The notes below the pieces were generated by a model, which saw only the letters and a list, made by a program, of their open reading frames with translations, was not told where the DNA came from and searched no databases. A DNA stretch of 64,000 nucleotides, from contig JABAKD010000020.1 in NCBI GenBank assembly GCA_012845835.1, positions 19,699,606 through 19,763,605 on the forward strand, in the 5' to 3' direction. Source of the DNA: Undaria pinnatifida (Eukaryota > Sar > Phaeophyceae > Laminariales > Alariaceae). Positions 1 to 12,900 of the stretch are shown piece after piece. Position 1 is the first letter of the stretch. The number at the start of each line of letters is the position of its first letter. Made by a program: the position numbers and the translations under genes.

Positions 1-120
1 TGTACTTTACCCCCCTCCTCGCACCCGTCCTCTGCCGTGTGCAAACTCAGGGCGAATGCCGTTTCTATCTTGTTGCGGCGCGGCCGACGACCTGTTCCTT
101 ACCACGTCTGATTGGGTGTG

Positions 121-172
121 CCGCACACCAGCCGCACACCAGCAGCACACCAGCAGCACACCAGCAGAAGAA
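121..172 (+). repeat. 12-bp tandem repeat
   Basis: CACACCAGCAG units, about four copies. Confidence 0.75.
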
Positions 173-437
173 GCACTCCCGAACAATATCACGCAAAGCA
201 ACACAGCCCCTCCAACAGATTTCAGAGTCAGCTTCTTCCAAAAACCAGGGGGCCACACCAAACGAAAACGACGGCGTTGGGTTGACCTCGATGAGGTCTT
301 TCCATAGATATGTCACTACTCGGCGTTCGCGCTCTCCGCGTTATCAAGAAAAAAAACTGCTTGGGGAGCACGAGCGTGTGTTATCTTGCGTGTTGTACGG
401 TATGATATGCCTCAACAAGAGTATTAATAGCAGTGCT

Positions 438-484
438 GTAGTTGTAGTTGTAGTTGTAGTTGTAGTTGTAGTTGTAGTTGTAGT
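438..484 (+). repeat. (GTAGTT)n microsatellite
   Basis: About eight uninterrupted hexamers, directly after a TATTAATAG word at 422-430. Confidence 0.9.
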
Positions 485-1016
485 CACGCCTGCTACTATA
501 GAGGGTATTATTAAGGTATTATTAAGGTATGCCACTCTTCGGCAAAATTATTTTGTGGATTTCGGGACTCCTCAACCCAATATCGGCGTAATTTCACCGT
601 CATTTTTGCTATTTGCTTTTCTTTTGTATCTAGTTTGGGCCATGATAGTCTATTTCACCGCCATTTTCGTCATTTGTTCTTCTTTTGTACATATTCTAGG
701 CCATGATTAGGCCATCACAGTCTTACTCGGGTTGCACATGATTGTTCTCCAAATCACTTCTTGTGGGTGAGGTATAGAGGTCCTCATCAGCTCATCAGCT
801 CATCAGGTTAAGAGCCTCCGAAACAAAAGACGGCCATGTCACCTCTACCGTACTACACTAATTAGCAGCATGTGTCCCAAACACACGCCAATACCCGTCT
901 TCTCTTACGGTCTACCCGGTATTACACTGCTCTTGAGTCCTACCTGAGTATTTGTAGGAGTAAAAGTCCCAACCAGGCCCCATGCAGACCGCGCGCCGCC
1001 GGCCAGCTTCTGACCC

Positions 1017-1190
1017 ACTGCATGAACAAAACCATGACCCCTGTGTTTATAGCGTAGCACCTGCAGCAGAGAGAACCAAAACATAGTTGGAAGGGATCAC
1101 GGGATCAGGGAGCACAAAGGTTATTCATTCGAAATGGAACAAAACCATTACCGCTGTATCTTATAGTATAGCACCTGCAGCAGAGAGAAC
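1017..1190 (+). repeat. Repeat block X, one partial and one full copy
   Basis: Unit containing ATGGAACAAAACCAT and ending ATAGCACCTGCAGCAGAGAG. A partial copy ends at about 1076 and a full copy at about 1190. Another is at 3095-3246, in the same orientation although the adjacent Y block is inverted. Confidence 0.55.
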
Positions 1191-1194
1191 AAAA

Positions 1195-1575
1195 AAAATA
1201 GGGCAGACGACAGAAAGCGGTATACCGCCACCATTCCGCGCCACCGTGCGGTACAGCAGAATACACCTAGGTTTTTGACCCCGATCCGCGACACTGATTG
1301 GTCAACTCAGCCTCGTACCGGTGTTTGACACCAACTCCTTGCGGTATATTGTACCGCGGCTTTTCAGCTCGGCCGTCACCGTTTCCTGACGCGACCCATA
1401 ACGCTTTCTGTCGCAAAATACACCACGCGGACCGACTTTGCCCCAGGCTCTTCTCGGCCCATAGCCTTTCAATTTCCGACCGAATCTCAACCATGGGCAC
1501 AACATCATGCAGCATCGATAGAACGACGCGCTTTCATATTCCATAGAATCATATTTAGGATTCCTTCAGAGATAC
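1195..1575 (+). repeat. Repeat block Y, left member of an inverted pair
   Basis: From GGGCAGACGACAGAAAGCG to CCTTCAGAG, near-identical to the reverse complement of 2705-3087. Contains the palindrome GCGGTATACCGC close to one end. No coding frame is credible; the frames are open on both copies but not conserved. Confidence 0.6.
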
Positions 1576-1578
1576 GTC

Positions 1579-1881
1579 TTTTTTTTCATACATCTACTTT
1601 CCAGCTTCTGGACAAGCCGTGGTCACAGGTGTTGTCCCTTCTTCCCCCTGGCTCTTGCCTTCAATTTTTATCGCGCATAGGGTTCAGCAATCCCACTGCT
1701 CGTCAATTTTTCATCGAGTGTTGCTAACTCACGCTCTCGCCCTTTCCGCAAATCAACCTGTGCACAAGAAAAAAGTCCTCACGAATATATACGAGTATGC
1801 ACTCGGGGGGATTCGAGCTCACGAAACTAATCTATACTAGGCTCGAAGATAACCTGATACGCCACCGGGGCGACCGGCAAT
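1579..1881 (-). mobile_element. SINE-like retroposon, copy 1 (family S1)
   Basis: Same unit as at 4589-4901 in opposite orientation, with the tail seen as eight T at 1579-1586. It abuts the end of the repeat block ending near 1575, as if inserted at its edge. About 85-90 percent like the other copies by eye. Confidence 0.6.
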
Positions 1882-2505
1882 ATACCTACCCCGAACGAAT
1901 CTCACTTTTTTACACTTGGCAAACCCAGCTTCCTCGCCTCGGCAAAACGCGTCTAAGCTGGAGCATGCATCCCTACCTCTTGTGCCTTCGGCTAAAACAA
2001 ACCTACCCGACCATGTCTGCGTCGGTAGACTGACTGCATGGCTACAATACTACATGTAGAAGGCTATGTACAAGACTACATGTAATATACTCCCGATATT
2101 TTCAAGGTCCACATTTCAATAATAGTCGAAAGCCGTTGCTTCGTACATAATCAGCAGTGTACGACGACACAGATGGCGCCACCACTCAATAACCTCTTTT
2201 TTGTTTAATGGGTATTAGGGTATGGGTAGTGTATTATACCAGGTACGTTGTTTTCCGGGCATCTCAAGTGTGCCCAAGTGTGCTCAAGTGTGCCCAAGTT
2301 CTTGACTACCAAGTTTAAGTGGTGGCGTCTTCTCCTTGCGTGGATTTCAACATAATGCGGTGTACGAAGTCGCAAGGCGGATGGACGACGTCATTGGGTG
2401 TATGTGCGGGCCAACAGGGTCAACCGTCGTGCGCGTGTAGCGGGACTGTCACTCCCTCTTTGTCCCTTTGCCCCAGCCTTTTCCCCGCCATCCATCCATA
2501 CCTAC

Positions 2506-2592
2506 CGCAATACTGGAGCGTGTCCTGTGACCACGGACTTGATTATGCGAGTTAATGTGAGAACAACAACAACAACAACAACAACAACAACT
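2506..2592 (+). mobile_element. (CAA)n-tailed retroposon end
   Basis: The sequence from TGTCCTGTGACCACGG through GCGAGTTAATGTGAGA runs straight into about ten CAA units (2562-2591). The same unit in the same relation to its tail recurs at 48486-48566 (minus), and in diverged form near 54830 and 13268, which suggests a retroposon 3' end that uses a microsatellite tail. Confidence 0.5.
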
Positions 2593-2704
2593 ATAATACG
2601 TGTACGTGGGGTGTGCGAGCTACGTACGGTGCGACCTATGTATGATTGAGCAGCGGTTGAGCAGCGGTTCGTGCTGTGTGTGGAAGGGGTGTTGCAATGA
2701 TTGC

Positions 2705-3087
2705 TCTGAAGGGATCCGAAATATGAAGGAATATGAAAGAGCGTCGTTTTATCGATGCTACATAACGTTGTGCCCATGGTTGAGATTCGGTCGGAAATTG
2801 AAAGGCTATGGGCCGTGAAGAGCCTGGGGCAAAGTCGGCCCGCATGGTGTATTTTGCGACAGAAAGCGGTATGGGCCATGTCAGAAATAGGTGATGGCCG
2901 AGCTGAAAAGCCGCGGTACAATGTACCGCAAGGGGCTGGTGTCAAAAACCGGCACGAGTCTGAGTTGACCAATCAGCGTCGCGGATCGGGATCGCGGATC
3001 GGGGAAAAAACCTAGGTGTGTTCTGCTGTACCGCACGGTGGCGCGGAATGGTGGCGGTATACCGCTTTCTGTCGTCTGCCCAAAAAA
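2705..3087 (-). repeat. Repeat block Y, right member of an inverted pair
   Basis: Reverse complement of 1195-1575 with about 90 percent identity by eye, plus a small internal duplication of GATCGGGATCGCG-type sequence. Separated from its partner by ~1.1 kb that holds SINE copy 1. Confidence 0.6.
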
Positions 3088-3094
3088 ATACGAT

Positions 3095-3246
3095 CAGGCT
3101 TAAGGTGATCAAGGAGCACACATGAAAACAGACGCTGTTCATTCGACATGGAACAAAACCATCATCGCTGTGTCTATAGCATTGTCTATAGCATTGTCTA
3201 TAGCTGTGTATGATAGCATAGCACCTGCAGCAGAGAGAACAAAACA
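3095..3246 (+). repeat. Repeat block X, third copy
   Basis: Same unit as at 1095-1190, with a short internal expansion of GTCTATAGCATT (3171-3205). Confidence 0.55.
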
Positions 3247-3903
3247 ATCCACGACCAGGCTCAAGGGGATCGGAGGACACGTGAAGCTAACCGGGAAGAC
3301 ACGGTAAGGCTTGAGGGAGCCAGGGGTAAACGTGAAAATCAAGCTACACCATTGCCATCAGGACGCCAGAATACTTGGAGCTGAAAAAAATACGAACGCT
3401 CGGGCCACCCCCCCCAGTAACCGCTATACACGAAATCAATCGCTACTAATACTACGAGAAAAAGCGCCAACCGCGCTTAGACGTGTCACATGCATGCGCG
3501 CATGAGTTCTTTGCAATCCTTGTTGATATAGATTTCGATTCCCCAGCTGAAATGTTTTGTTTCGTTTTGTTTTTCATTTTTTATAGGTTTGATGTTTCGG
3601 CGATTATTTGTAATTGTTAACATCAACGAACATTGTGCCAGGTATCAGTTTCAGTTTGATGCTTGCAGTCTCTTCCTCTTTTGCGGCCAGCGTGGTCATC
3701 ATTTTTCTGGAGTTGCTCGGGGGATCGCTCCCGCGCAAGAGAGGACCCGCGGTCATCGACCCAGTTGGACGTGATACATGTACCAGGCAGCTGGAACGAC
3801 CCAAATTAAGTGCGCTCTATTTTCTGCTATTTTTATTTTTACTGTCACAACTAAAAACAACTAAAGTTAGTTGTTTCGGAGGCAACTACCGGGTAGTTGC
3901 CTC

Positions 3904-4113
3904 CAGGCAACTAGTTGCGCAAGATTCTGAACCCGTAGTTGTTTACAGGCAACTAGTTGCGCAAGATTCTGGACCGAGAGTTGTTTACAGGCAACTAGTT
4001 GCGCAACATTCTGAACCGAGAGTTGTTTACAGGCAACTAGTTGCGCAAGATTTTGAACCGAGTGTTGTTGACAGGCAACTAGTTGCGCAACATTGTGAAC
4101 CGAGAGTTGTTTG
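3904..4113 (+). repeat. 42-bp minisatellite, five copies
   Basis: Units start at 3904, 3946, 3988, 4030 and 4072. Each carries two palindromes, CAACTAGTTG and TTGCGCAA, back to back. Because 42 is a multiple of 3 the array is open on both strands (plus frame 3614-4198 reads a 14-residue repeat such as YRQLVAQDSEPRVV). Coding is unproven. Confidence 0.85.
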
Positions 4114-4588
4114 GCAAGCAACTACCAACTATTGTGGTTGTACAGGGTGTGCAATCCTTTCAAAAAGGCGCAAGCGGCGGCTGCGAACATGCTGTTGAAA
4201 CATTAGACAGTTATTGCACTTTTCCCCCCTCGTGTTCGCTGCACGTGGCAATGCAAATCATCCCCACCAAATCATCACCAAAACATCACAACCAAAACAT
4301 CACCACCAAAACATCACCAACTCATCACCAAATCGCCTTGCTTGCTACTGTACTTGCAATGTGTGTCTCTTGTCTCATAGTTTTTGACGTTAAAGCTCGG
4401 CATCGGCGCGGACACTGGTTGTGCTGGATGTAGATGGGTGGAAATGTCAGATTAACGCCAAGAGCACACACTCGTTGAATAGTACCAATCCTATTTGGCA
4501 CCCATTTTAAGTCGTAATGGTATTAATAGTACACAGCAACAGCACTAGTATTTCGCAAGCTTCCCACACAAGTCACTAAACAATTGGC

Positions 4589-4901
4589 GCCGGTCGCCCC
4601 GGTGGCGTATCAGGATATCCTCGAGCCTGGTATAGGTCAGTTTCGTGAGTTCGAACCCCCCCGAGTGCATACTCGAATAAATTCGTGGGGACTTTTCTTG
4701 TGCACAAATTGACTCGCGGAAAGCGCGAGAGCGTGAGTTAGCAACACTCGATGAAAAATCGACGAGCAATGGGATCGCTGAACCCTATGCGCGATGAAAA
4801 TTGAAGGCGAGAACCGGGGGGGGAAAGGGACGACACCTGTGACCACGGCTTGTCCAGAAGCCGGAAAGTAGATGTGTGTGAAGAAAAAAAAAAAAAAAAA
4901 A
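4589..4901 (+). mobile_element. SINE-like retroposon, copy 2 (family S1)
   Basis: A ~310-bp unit starting CCGGTCGCCCCGGTGGCG and ending in 18 A residues (4884-4901). It includes an A-box-like TGGCGTATCAGG and a B-box-like GAGTTCGAACCCC about 45 bp later, as in tRNA-derived SINEs transcribed by RNA polymerase III. Two homologous copies exist in the window. A 6-bp AAGTCA near both ends could be a short target-site duplication. Any peptide read from it recurs in each copy and is not a gene. Confidence 0.65.
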
Positions 4902-5139
4902 GTCATCACGTAAAACACTTTGCTCCCATCCACCTCATAGTTTATTCTAAGACATATTGGGCATCCGCATTTAGCACGCAGTTAAAATCTTTTGCTCGCA
5001 TCCACCCCCGTTTCCTCTCCCCCCCCCCCCACCACGCACATACCCCTCCCCGCCGCCCCACCAAAATTCACCCCCCACACACACACAAACACCCTGCCCC
5101 CGCCCCACCTAACACTAGAATCCGGCAGAATATCAAACA

Positions 5140-6165
5140 CTATACGGCAGGTAGGTGATATCACCTCTTTACCTTTCGAGCCATCCATGCAGTAGCTCCA
5201 ATTCATTTATTTCGCTTTCAAGTTCAAACTACCCCCCCCCCGCCCCGCCTTCCCCGCCACGCCCACCATCGCCTAGACCTAGCACCACGCCTACAGTAAG
5301 CCCCTGTACATTTATACGACCTAAAACTCTTGGAAATCCCCCCCCCCCCCCCCCCGCCCCGCCCCCCCTTTTTGTTTTGGCGGTGATGATGGTTATAGAG
5401 TTAGATCATATTGTGCGGGGTGAACTCTAACTCCGCACAACGGGAGTGATCGTATCACGCAGTGTGAATATGGTAAGGCACTCACGAGGCAGTTAAATGG
5501 TAACACTCATTGCTGTCTCTGGAGTGGCCACACCAGAAAACAAAGTAAGTCATTGGCGCTGTCATCCATAGCAAGAAAGTTGGCAACTGGTGCCGAAGTC
5601 CATTTTACGAGCGGTTCTTGGAAGGGTGCAGTCCACCCTTCATGCGACTCGCCAAATACCTCACGGCGCTTCGCGCTTGGTGCAAGCAATGGCTGCGTGT
5701 GGGTTGAAAACCCGACGTGCTCCGTCCCGGCATAGTAGGGATGCGAAGGTCTATGGTCATACGACTACGGCCATGCACAAACTGAGTACCCTCCCACACC
5801 CCCCCCCCCACACTCCATTTACAACCCCCCCCTTAAAAAACTCATCCGTCCCCTACCGGTTATACGACTACAGGATATACCAAGGATATACATAATAAAC
5901 TTATGCTTTCCACAGCCGTCAGATTTTGTCCCCCTCAAAAACGGTTTTTTTATAGTTTCCGTGCACAGATTGATTAGCATCACCCTGTTGACCCTGGTAC
6001 AAGCTACACTGTGGTTCAAAGGGGAGTCGCCGACCTTATATCCTTAATGAGGACACACACCCAGCGATACGCGCGATCGGAGTATCAGACACCGCTTTCA
6101 AAGATGAGTTTCGACGGCGTGCTCGATCTCACAGCTGGAGTGTATTTCAATTCTTGATAACATAT
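5140..6165 (-). repeat. Dispersed repeat R1 copy with an internal unrelated block
   Basis: Reverse orientation. The head lies at 6020-6160 and the body, with C runs (5029-5040 nearby, 5337-5355 of 19 C, and 5230), runs to about 5140. The block 5400-5750 has no counterpart in the other copies; it has weak open frames on both strands (one contains GSWKGAVHPSCD) but no family I can name. Confidence 0.6.
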
Positions 6166-6704
6166 ACATCAGCTGTGACTTGGACCGGTTGAGTGGTCGA
6201 TACTCAGCATTGCAAGCCACGTGGTACGTCGACCGCGCATGTTCCATGTTTCCCGTGATTCTTATTGCAATTGTTACACATATTATTCCACTACAGCGTC
6301 GGCAATGACGACCTCTCACTGAGTCACGCGATTCGAGTTTCACTTGAAGCTAGCCCCGCGCGACGCGAGTTCCACATGAGGCATATGTACCGCACCGCCA
6401 ATTCAGCCAATTCATCACATGACGCGAGAATACAACAAACACACCTCCCCGGCAAACAGACCCGCGGTACAATTGCCCCCTTCGTGCCACCCGCCTCCCT
6501 TCAGAGATATCACCCATGTTTTTTTAGCCCTGACGGCCGATCGTATAGTGTAAGTGATGTAATGGATGACTTTACGCCGATTTCGGGTCCATGTGATTGG
6601 GGTACGACATTTTCAATAAAAAATAAATTTACATAACTCATATTCAGTCGCTGAAATATACATATATCATAACACAATAATACCGTAGTGTCATTGTCGC
6701 CTAG

Positions 6705-6760
6705 AGATCGCCGAAACTCACGTTTGCAAGCTGGGTGTGAGACTCCGATCACTCGCGCTT
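6705..6760 (+). repeat. Dispersed repeat R1, head fragment
   Basis: GATCGCCGAAACTCACG, then GTGTGAGACTCCGATC, matches the R1 head in plus orientation. With the minus-strand copy ending at 6165 it makes an inverted pair around 540 bp of unidentified DNA. Confidence 0.5.
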
Positions 6761-6913
6761 AGTTTTTGTATAATTTAGCTTTTGCCGCCGATCATTTTCA
6801 CCCTACTTTCTGCTGCTGCGAAAATCATCCCACACTAAGTCCAAGTAGTTTGTCTCCAAATCGCGGGTGCACTTCTAGGGGAGCCCAGAACACAGAATTT
6901 TTAAGCCGCTTAC

Positions 6914-9900
6914 CCTGCGAGGAACCTCAGCCGCCTCCTGGCGAGCAAGATGCCCTCCAGCCCCATGACGCAAGCATGCGTTAGAAGGCTCCACGACAAC
7001 AGCGGTGTCAGGCTCCGCATGCCGCCGGTCACTTCCAAAGAGTTGGTGAAGAGGTGCGGTAAGTGCAATGGGACAAGACCCGCCACACAGGCGTTAAGGC
7101 TGCCTACGACGACTCCGAGGATGAGGACTTTCCTGCGGAGGCAGGCAGACGAAAACACCCCAAAGTTTGGTTTGTGACTATTAATAGAATACTTCCTATG
7201 AAAAAAAACGCAGGGTGCTGCTGGCACGCGTTTGCTAGAAAATAAAGGAGTTATTTCGCTTCGTTTTCGAGATCTCACCACATTCGCCATCGTTGCAAAA
7301 AGCAAGACATCAATGTCACATGTCCTTTTTCTTGTCAAACACGTCAATCAATATCCAATGTCCTTTGTTTTTGTCAACCTGTCGGCCGTTGCATAGGAAT
7401 TAAACGTGAAAGCGGACCGAACATCACTACGAATCCAGTCCACAGACTAGGAGAACCTCCAATCATGGACACCAAAAACAAATCAAACCCTTGCAGCCTC
7501 GAAAGTTAAAAAGCGCGATCGACAGTCGATATGCCAGAGCGAACCCCACCTCATCATGGCTCGCGCAGGACTATTTCGGGGGTCGATGTTGACTGACTGC
7601 GCTTTAACAGGGTTCGCAGGATCAGCGCTATCGCTCGTGAGCAACCCAGCAGCGGCAGCCGTAGCTGCCTTCAAGGTCCGTTCTCTAGCTAGCTGGCCTG
7701 GGATAAAGGCCTGCGCTGTTTGCGACAAGGCTTCGCCGAATGTGGCGAAGAAAAAAAACACTCGCAACATTACCTGACGAGGCGTGTTTGCGGCGGGGCG
7801 ATAGCGAGCGAGGAGCGGAGCGGAGCGTCTCAGCGCGGTTAGCAAGGAGCTGGTTCAGTGCAACTAGCATAGGGCTGGCTCAGTGCGATTGACAAACGGG
7901 CTGGCTCCATTCTTTGACGAAACGAAATCACCACTGGATGGAGTTGACACAGCCTCGCGTGTCTTCGGTTCGTTTCTAACGACCAAACGAAATTTCCAAA
8001 AAACTCGTTATTTTGTCAAGAAAAAAAAGGCAACACGTCCCAAAAAGACGACCAAACCTTTTATCGCGAAATCACTACATAATTGGCAAGTTTTTGGCAA
8101 TAGTTGGCAAGTTTGTTCATCATAACGCCCTCAGATTTTATTTAAACCCCTCACACCAGCAGCAGCAGGGAACCGACGGCACGCCGATGCTCTGTATGGA
8201 GTAAATGCTGGCGCAGAAAGGACTCCAGGCACAGCCCATGTACCTCAGGTTGGCAGTCCTTCCAGCCCGGCCAAATTCGCCTGGGAAAAGCTGAGGCGGC
8301 TACCGTTTGTGATGATGCTTCAGCACCCGCTCAAAGCGACGCCCATGTGGCATCCACACGGGGCTCACGGCCAATGTTGCCAGCCCTATCGTAGCTGCTG
8401 CCAATGACACCGTGTATCCTCCGTATCTCCCTCTATTACAGAAGTTAGAGCAAGTCTAGCGTGGGGCATGGTGGGGTAGTCTGGTTTGTACAACCTTGGG
8501 GTTGGCGTTATTGGCCTCAAATGTCAAAATTAAAGGGCAAATATCATCACTTCCCACAAACTTGCCAACGAAGCGGAACGGATTAAACCAAAAAAAAGTT
8601 TTGTAACGTCGTTTGCTATTTTGGCAAGTCAAAATTTTCGAAGACTTGCCAAAAAAAGTGGCAAGAATCTTGCCAAATATGTGTCGTTGGAATTGCCCCT
8701 TACGCAGCTTGGACTGTCGGCTAACAGATTACCCCTACAGCAACAGAAGCTCGTGCTTGCTTTCCGTCGAAAACTGCTCAGCAGTGACCTGCCAACTACA
8801 GCCGAATACATACCAATGAAGGGTTATGAAAACTCCGTGTCCGAAAGGCATCGCACTATCGCACTATACGTTTGTCGACGTTGAGCAGCTTGGCGACCAA
8901 GCGAGACAACGGGTGAGACAGTACATAGCCAATGTGTCCCAATCAAGACCGCAGCGGTTTGTCGACCGCATGGTTCTCACATTATGTGTGGCGAGCGGAA
9001 TGGTTCCGAGCGTGGTGACCGTCAAAGTCATGATGGAGTAACAAATCACCTGCAAGCACAACAACCACGGTGCAAGTTAGGCTCAACATGACAACACCAT
9101 TTCAACAGCAGTCGGAGCGTGTCACTTGTCGAGATTCGTCGAATAGTTTTATCGTCGTGACAAATCATTGTCGTCGTGGTGGAGTGTCGGTATTGTCCGA
9201 TTGACGGCGACGGCAAGCGACAACGGTACATGACGGGTGCGGAGCATGGTTAGAATCGCAGTACAAGCTTCACTTATTCCGACGGCGACGGCGCAAGGTG
9301 GGGGGAGGAGGACCGTTGCATACAAAGACTCGTGTTCCACCTTGGCATGATTGAACATGATCGAGCATGGTCCAACAGCATCCAACAAAATCCAACAAGG
9401 CACGTTTAACCCACGCAACAAACACACCCGTTTGGTTAGACTTGTTCTACAGGAGAAAGAGCGATCAATAAACCTCAAAGCGCGGCCTCTCCCTCTACAA
9501 ACACCCTGCCTCCTGAAACGCACCCGTGTGGCGGAACACAAGCACATATGGATAAAACAAAAACTAGGGCACACCCCTATATGCTATATATGTCAGTTTT
9601 CCTTCGCCCTCGAGAAACACACAACGCGTTTTGTTACCTTCCCAAGCAAGGCGAAGGCGATGGGCCCCGCGAAGTTTAGGAAGACCTTGAGCTCGTTCCA
9701 GGACGGCAGCGCTACGAACCTATAGAGGCGTTTACCTTTTAAGGTTGCAGGGGACACAGCACACAAGTATAACCGGCGATGCAGCATGTCGGCCAAAGAT
9801 GCAGGGCACATAGTCATAGTTACGCCAGCTAGCACTGGACTGCGAGTACATTTGAGCTAAATTGACACCAGGAATGTATGAAGACACGTGGAAGCGTGGT

Positions 9901-12900
9901 GAGCTTAAACTTTATTTTTCCCCACTCACCGGAGAATAAAAACAAACAAACACGAAGAACACGAAGAACATGAAGATGGAAAAGGTATACTGAGTACTAT
10001 ATCAGTACATTATCAGCAGTCCATGGTGCATTTTGTATTTTATGATCGATCGCAATAAAAGAGTAAGGACTGCACTATTAATAGAGCAATGACTAGAGTA
10101 GAGTAATGACTACTGTAGAGTAATGACACACATGCTGGTGGTGGGTAGGGGTACCTCCCCGTCGTGGTGAAGCAATCAACGATGCAGCAACTCCGTCGAC
10201 TTCACCGCAGTTCTCGAACATGAAGCAGCTTTTTTTGTTTACATCTCATGTAGAAAAGTGCACCAATCGCTAAACATCCTATGAAAAAAGCAAGCGGACC
10301 CGTGACAAACCAACTTCGAAAAAGTGGACCAATCGTATTGATAGTATCGTAATAGCAAGTAACGTGACCCCTGTTCCCTCAGGGTTACAACTAGAATAGA
10401 CCTTTCTTTTAACAGCAGGCTGCGGTGCTAACCGCTACCTGGTATAAACTATAGTTGCTGTACTGTTTTCGTCGACACCCCTATACACCAGGTCAGTGTA
10501 CAGCACTACCTCAAGTTAGAGTTGTCATCATTTTTACGGCGCTAAATGGGCTAGCTTGATAAATGCTTCTATTCAACACAAGCGAGGCTGAATGCCGCAG
10601 GAGCGAGTTTTCAGCTCTCTACTCCGACACCACACGCTTGCCTGGGCCCCTTGCAAGGCCAAGCCGACGCCACCACATGGAACCACTGACACAGCAAAAC
10701 TAGCTCTCACCCTGCGCCCTCCACACGGCCGCCCCCAAAAGCACCATGCTCACAGTTTCCGCAGACGCAGTCGCCGCCGCAGCTCCAAATACACCCATAT
10801 TCATCCTGCATACGGCGAGCCAATCACCACCGGCGTTGATCGCGCTAGCCACCATTACCACCCCCAAAGGCGTCACCGAGTCGCGGGCGCCGAGACACGC
10901 AGCCTGCAGCACCATCGCTGCGATGGATGCAGGCGCACCTAAAATCCGGACTCTAGAGTACCTGAGCGCTGCTGGTAGCACCTGCGAGTTAGTCCACCAA
11001 AAAAGAAAAGAGCAGGGTGGTACGTTGTTAACATACCAGGTACAGTATAGCCTCACAAGCAATTAACAACCGAATATCTATAGTTCTTCGTCGGATCGCC
11101 AGGCTGTCTTTGTGTCCTTGGGTCCTTGTGTCCTTGTGCCTTTGTGCCTTTGTGCCTTTGTGGGGGATGCTACCTGAAAAAATTGCAACAAAAAATATTC
11201 CGTAGTACTCAGTGGCGAGCGCTACACCTAATCATAACTAGTAGTCTCTGTTCAAAAATGGCGTACGATTGGTGTGACTCCAACGTTTCAAGCCTTGATC
11301 AGGTACGTGTGTCCTTGTTGGCGGGCCTATACCATGATAGTCTCTCTATAGTGCCGACATGTGCACTATAGAGGGAAATATCGGCACTATAATGGCAACC
11401 GGCACTACTCCACATACCGTCACTTCCGGCTGTTCCCAGCTGTTCCAAGCGATATTACAGGCACTACAGCGGGCAACCGGCACTATATAGGGACCACTCC
11501 TATTGTGTACTTTTCAACGGAGTACCGTGGTATAACCAAGTCTCAAAGGGGTCTAAGTGTCAAATGTTGCGTATCAAGCGTGCTTCTTTTGCCGAAGTTG
11601 GGTAGACCACAGTCAGTGCAGACAATTTGTAGTACTTGCCGCAATGTAGAGGGCAGGCTGCGTAGATACCGTCAATCTCCGATCACACATGCCAACCATG
11701 AAGCCGCGTTAACCAACGCCGGATCTATGAGATCTGCCATCAACAATGGATCTTCACAATTGTTGATATTCGGCAATATCAACCCTGAACGCCACCGGGA
11801 GCAAGCTCATAACAAACTCCCAAAAAACTCCAGCAATTTTTGTATTGTGGCCGTGGTACTATAATTATTAGTTTCCGTGCGCAGATTGATTCAGATTGAT
11901 TCAAGACTGTGCGTCTTCGTATCACCCTTTCACCCTCTTTACCCCGGCACTACTACTGTAGCTAGTGACTGTAGCTAGTGACTGTAGCTAGTGACTGTAG
12001 CTAGTGATAGCTAGCACCAAGAGAAGTGGCCGATCTATATCCTTCATGAGCACATACACACCCCGTATCACGCGCGATCGGATTGTCACACACGTGCTGC
12101 AAATATGAGTTGCAACGGGATCCTCGACTTAACACACAGCACAGCTGCATTGGATTTATAACGTTTAATAAACATAATGCTGACGGTAAACAGCAGCATT
12201 CCGATGCGTACGGCCGGCGACACCCCGTGCTTCATTCGATTGGACCGTCTTGCCATCAAAATGTCCGACAGGATAACACAGCTGTTGTGGATCAGCTAGT
12301 TCCTTTTTTCACACATGTCACAGCGTTTAGTGCTGCATGTTTCCAACAATTAATACATAGCAACTGCATACCAACTGCATACCATTCAAGTGTCAAAGTG
12401 CACGGCAAAAGGCTGTTTGTACTTATTTCTGGTAAATCGTGTACCTCCTTGCTTTTCTCCCCCGCCAGGTGCACGAGGACTTTAGGTCCCATCAGGAGCA
12501 CCACCATGGCAACCGCCAAACCAATAGACAGGGCCAATCCCAGGGCCTGGGCTACCACCTGCGACGGGGACAAGAGGGACGTGGTCAAAGGCGAAACGTG
12601 AAATGTTGATTTTGACGGAAGTGATGCCGTGCATTACGCGCGCTTGGATATTACAATCACGGTGATTCATCTGCGGTGGCTTCGTCTATTGCTTCTGCTC
12701 TACAGCTGCTGCCTACTGCTGCAACAACCACCATTACAACTATAACGACAGCAACAACAACAAAAGCCAAAACAATACCAACAACAACAAAAGTCAAAAC
12801 AATACCAACAACAACAACAATAACAACAACAACAGCTGCTGCTACTGTAGTACTGTCTACGGCGTCAATGGGCAGAATAAACGCATGGTGACAAGATTGG

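Larger units (their letters stand above)
1..1016. other. No gene recognised
   Basis: Simple repeats at 121-172, 438-484 and 780-805 (CTCATCAG x3). The open frames here follow the repeats and have no family features. Confidence 0.5.

Noticed and set aside
1267-1546. Frames repeated at 1267-1546 and 2502-3015
   Set aside because: Shared because of the inverted Y repeat block; codon changes are not synonymous-biased.
1797-2033. Peptide MHSGGFELTKLIYTRLED seen at three places
   Set aside because: It is the antisense reading of the SINE-like family (also near 4600 and 60840), not a conserved gene.
4590-4670. tRNA gene
   Set aside because: Box-like motifs only; T stem does not pair and the unit is a repeated SINE head.
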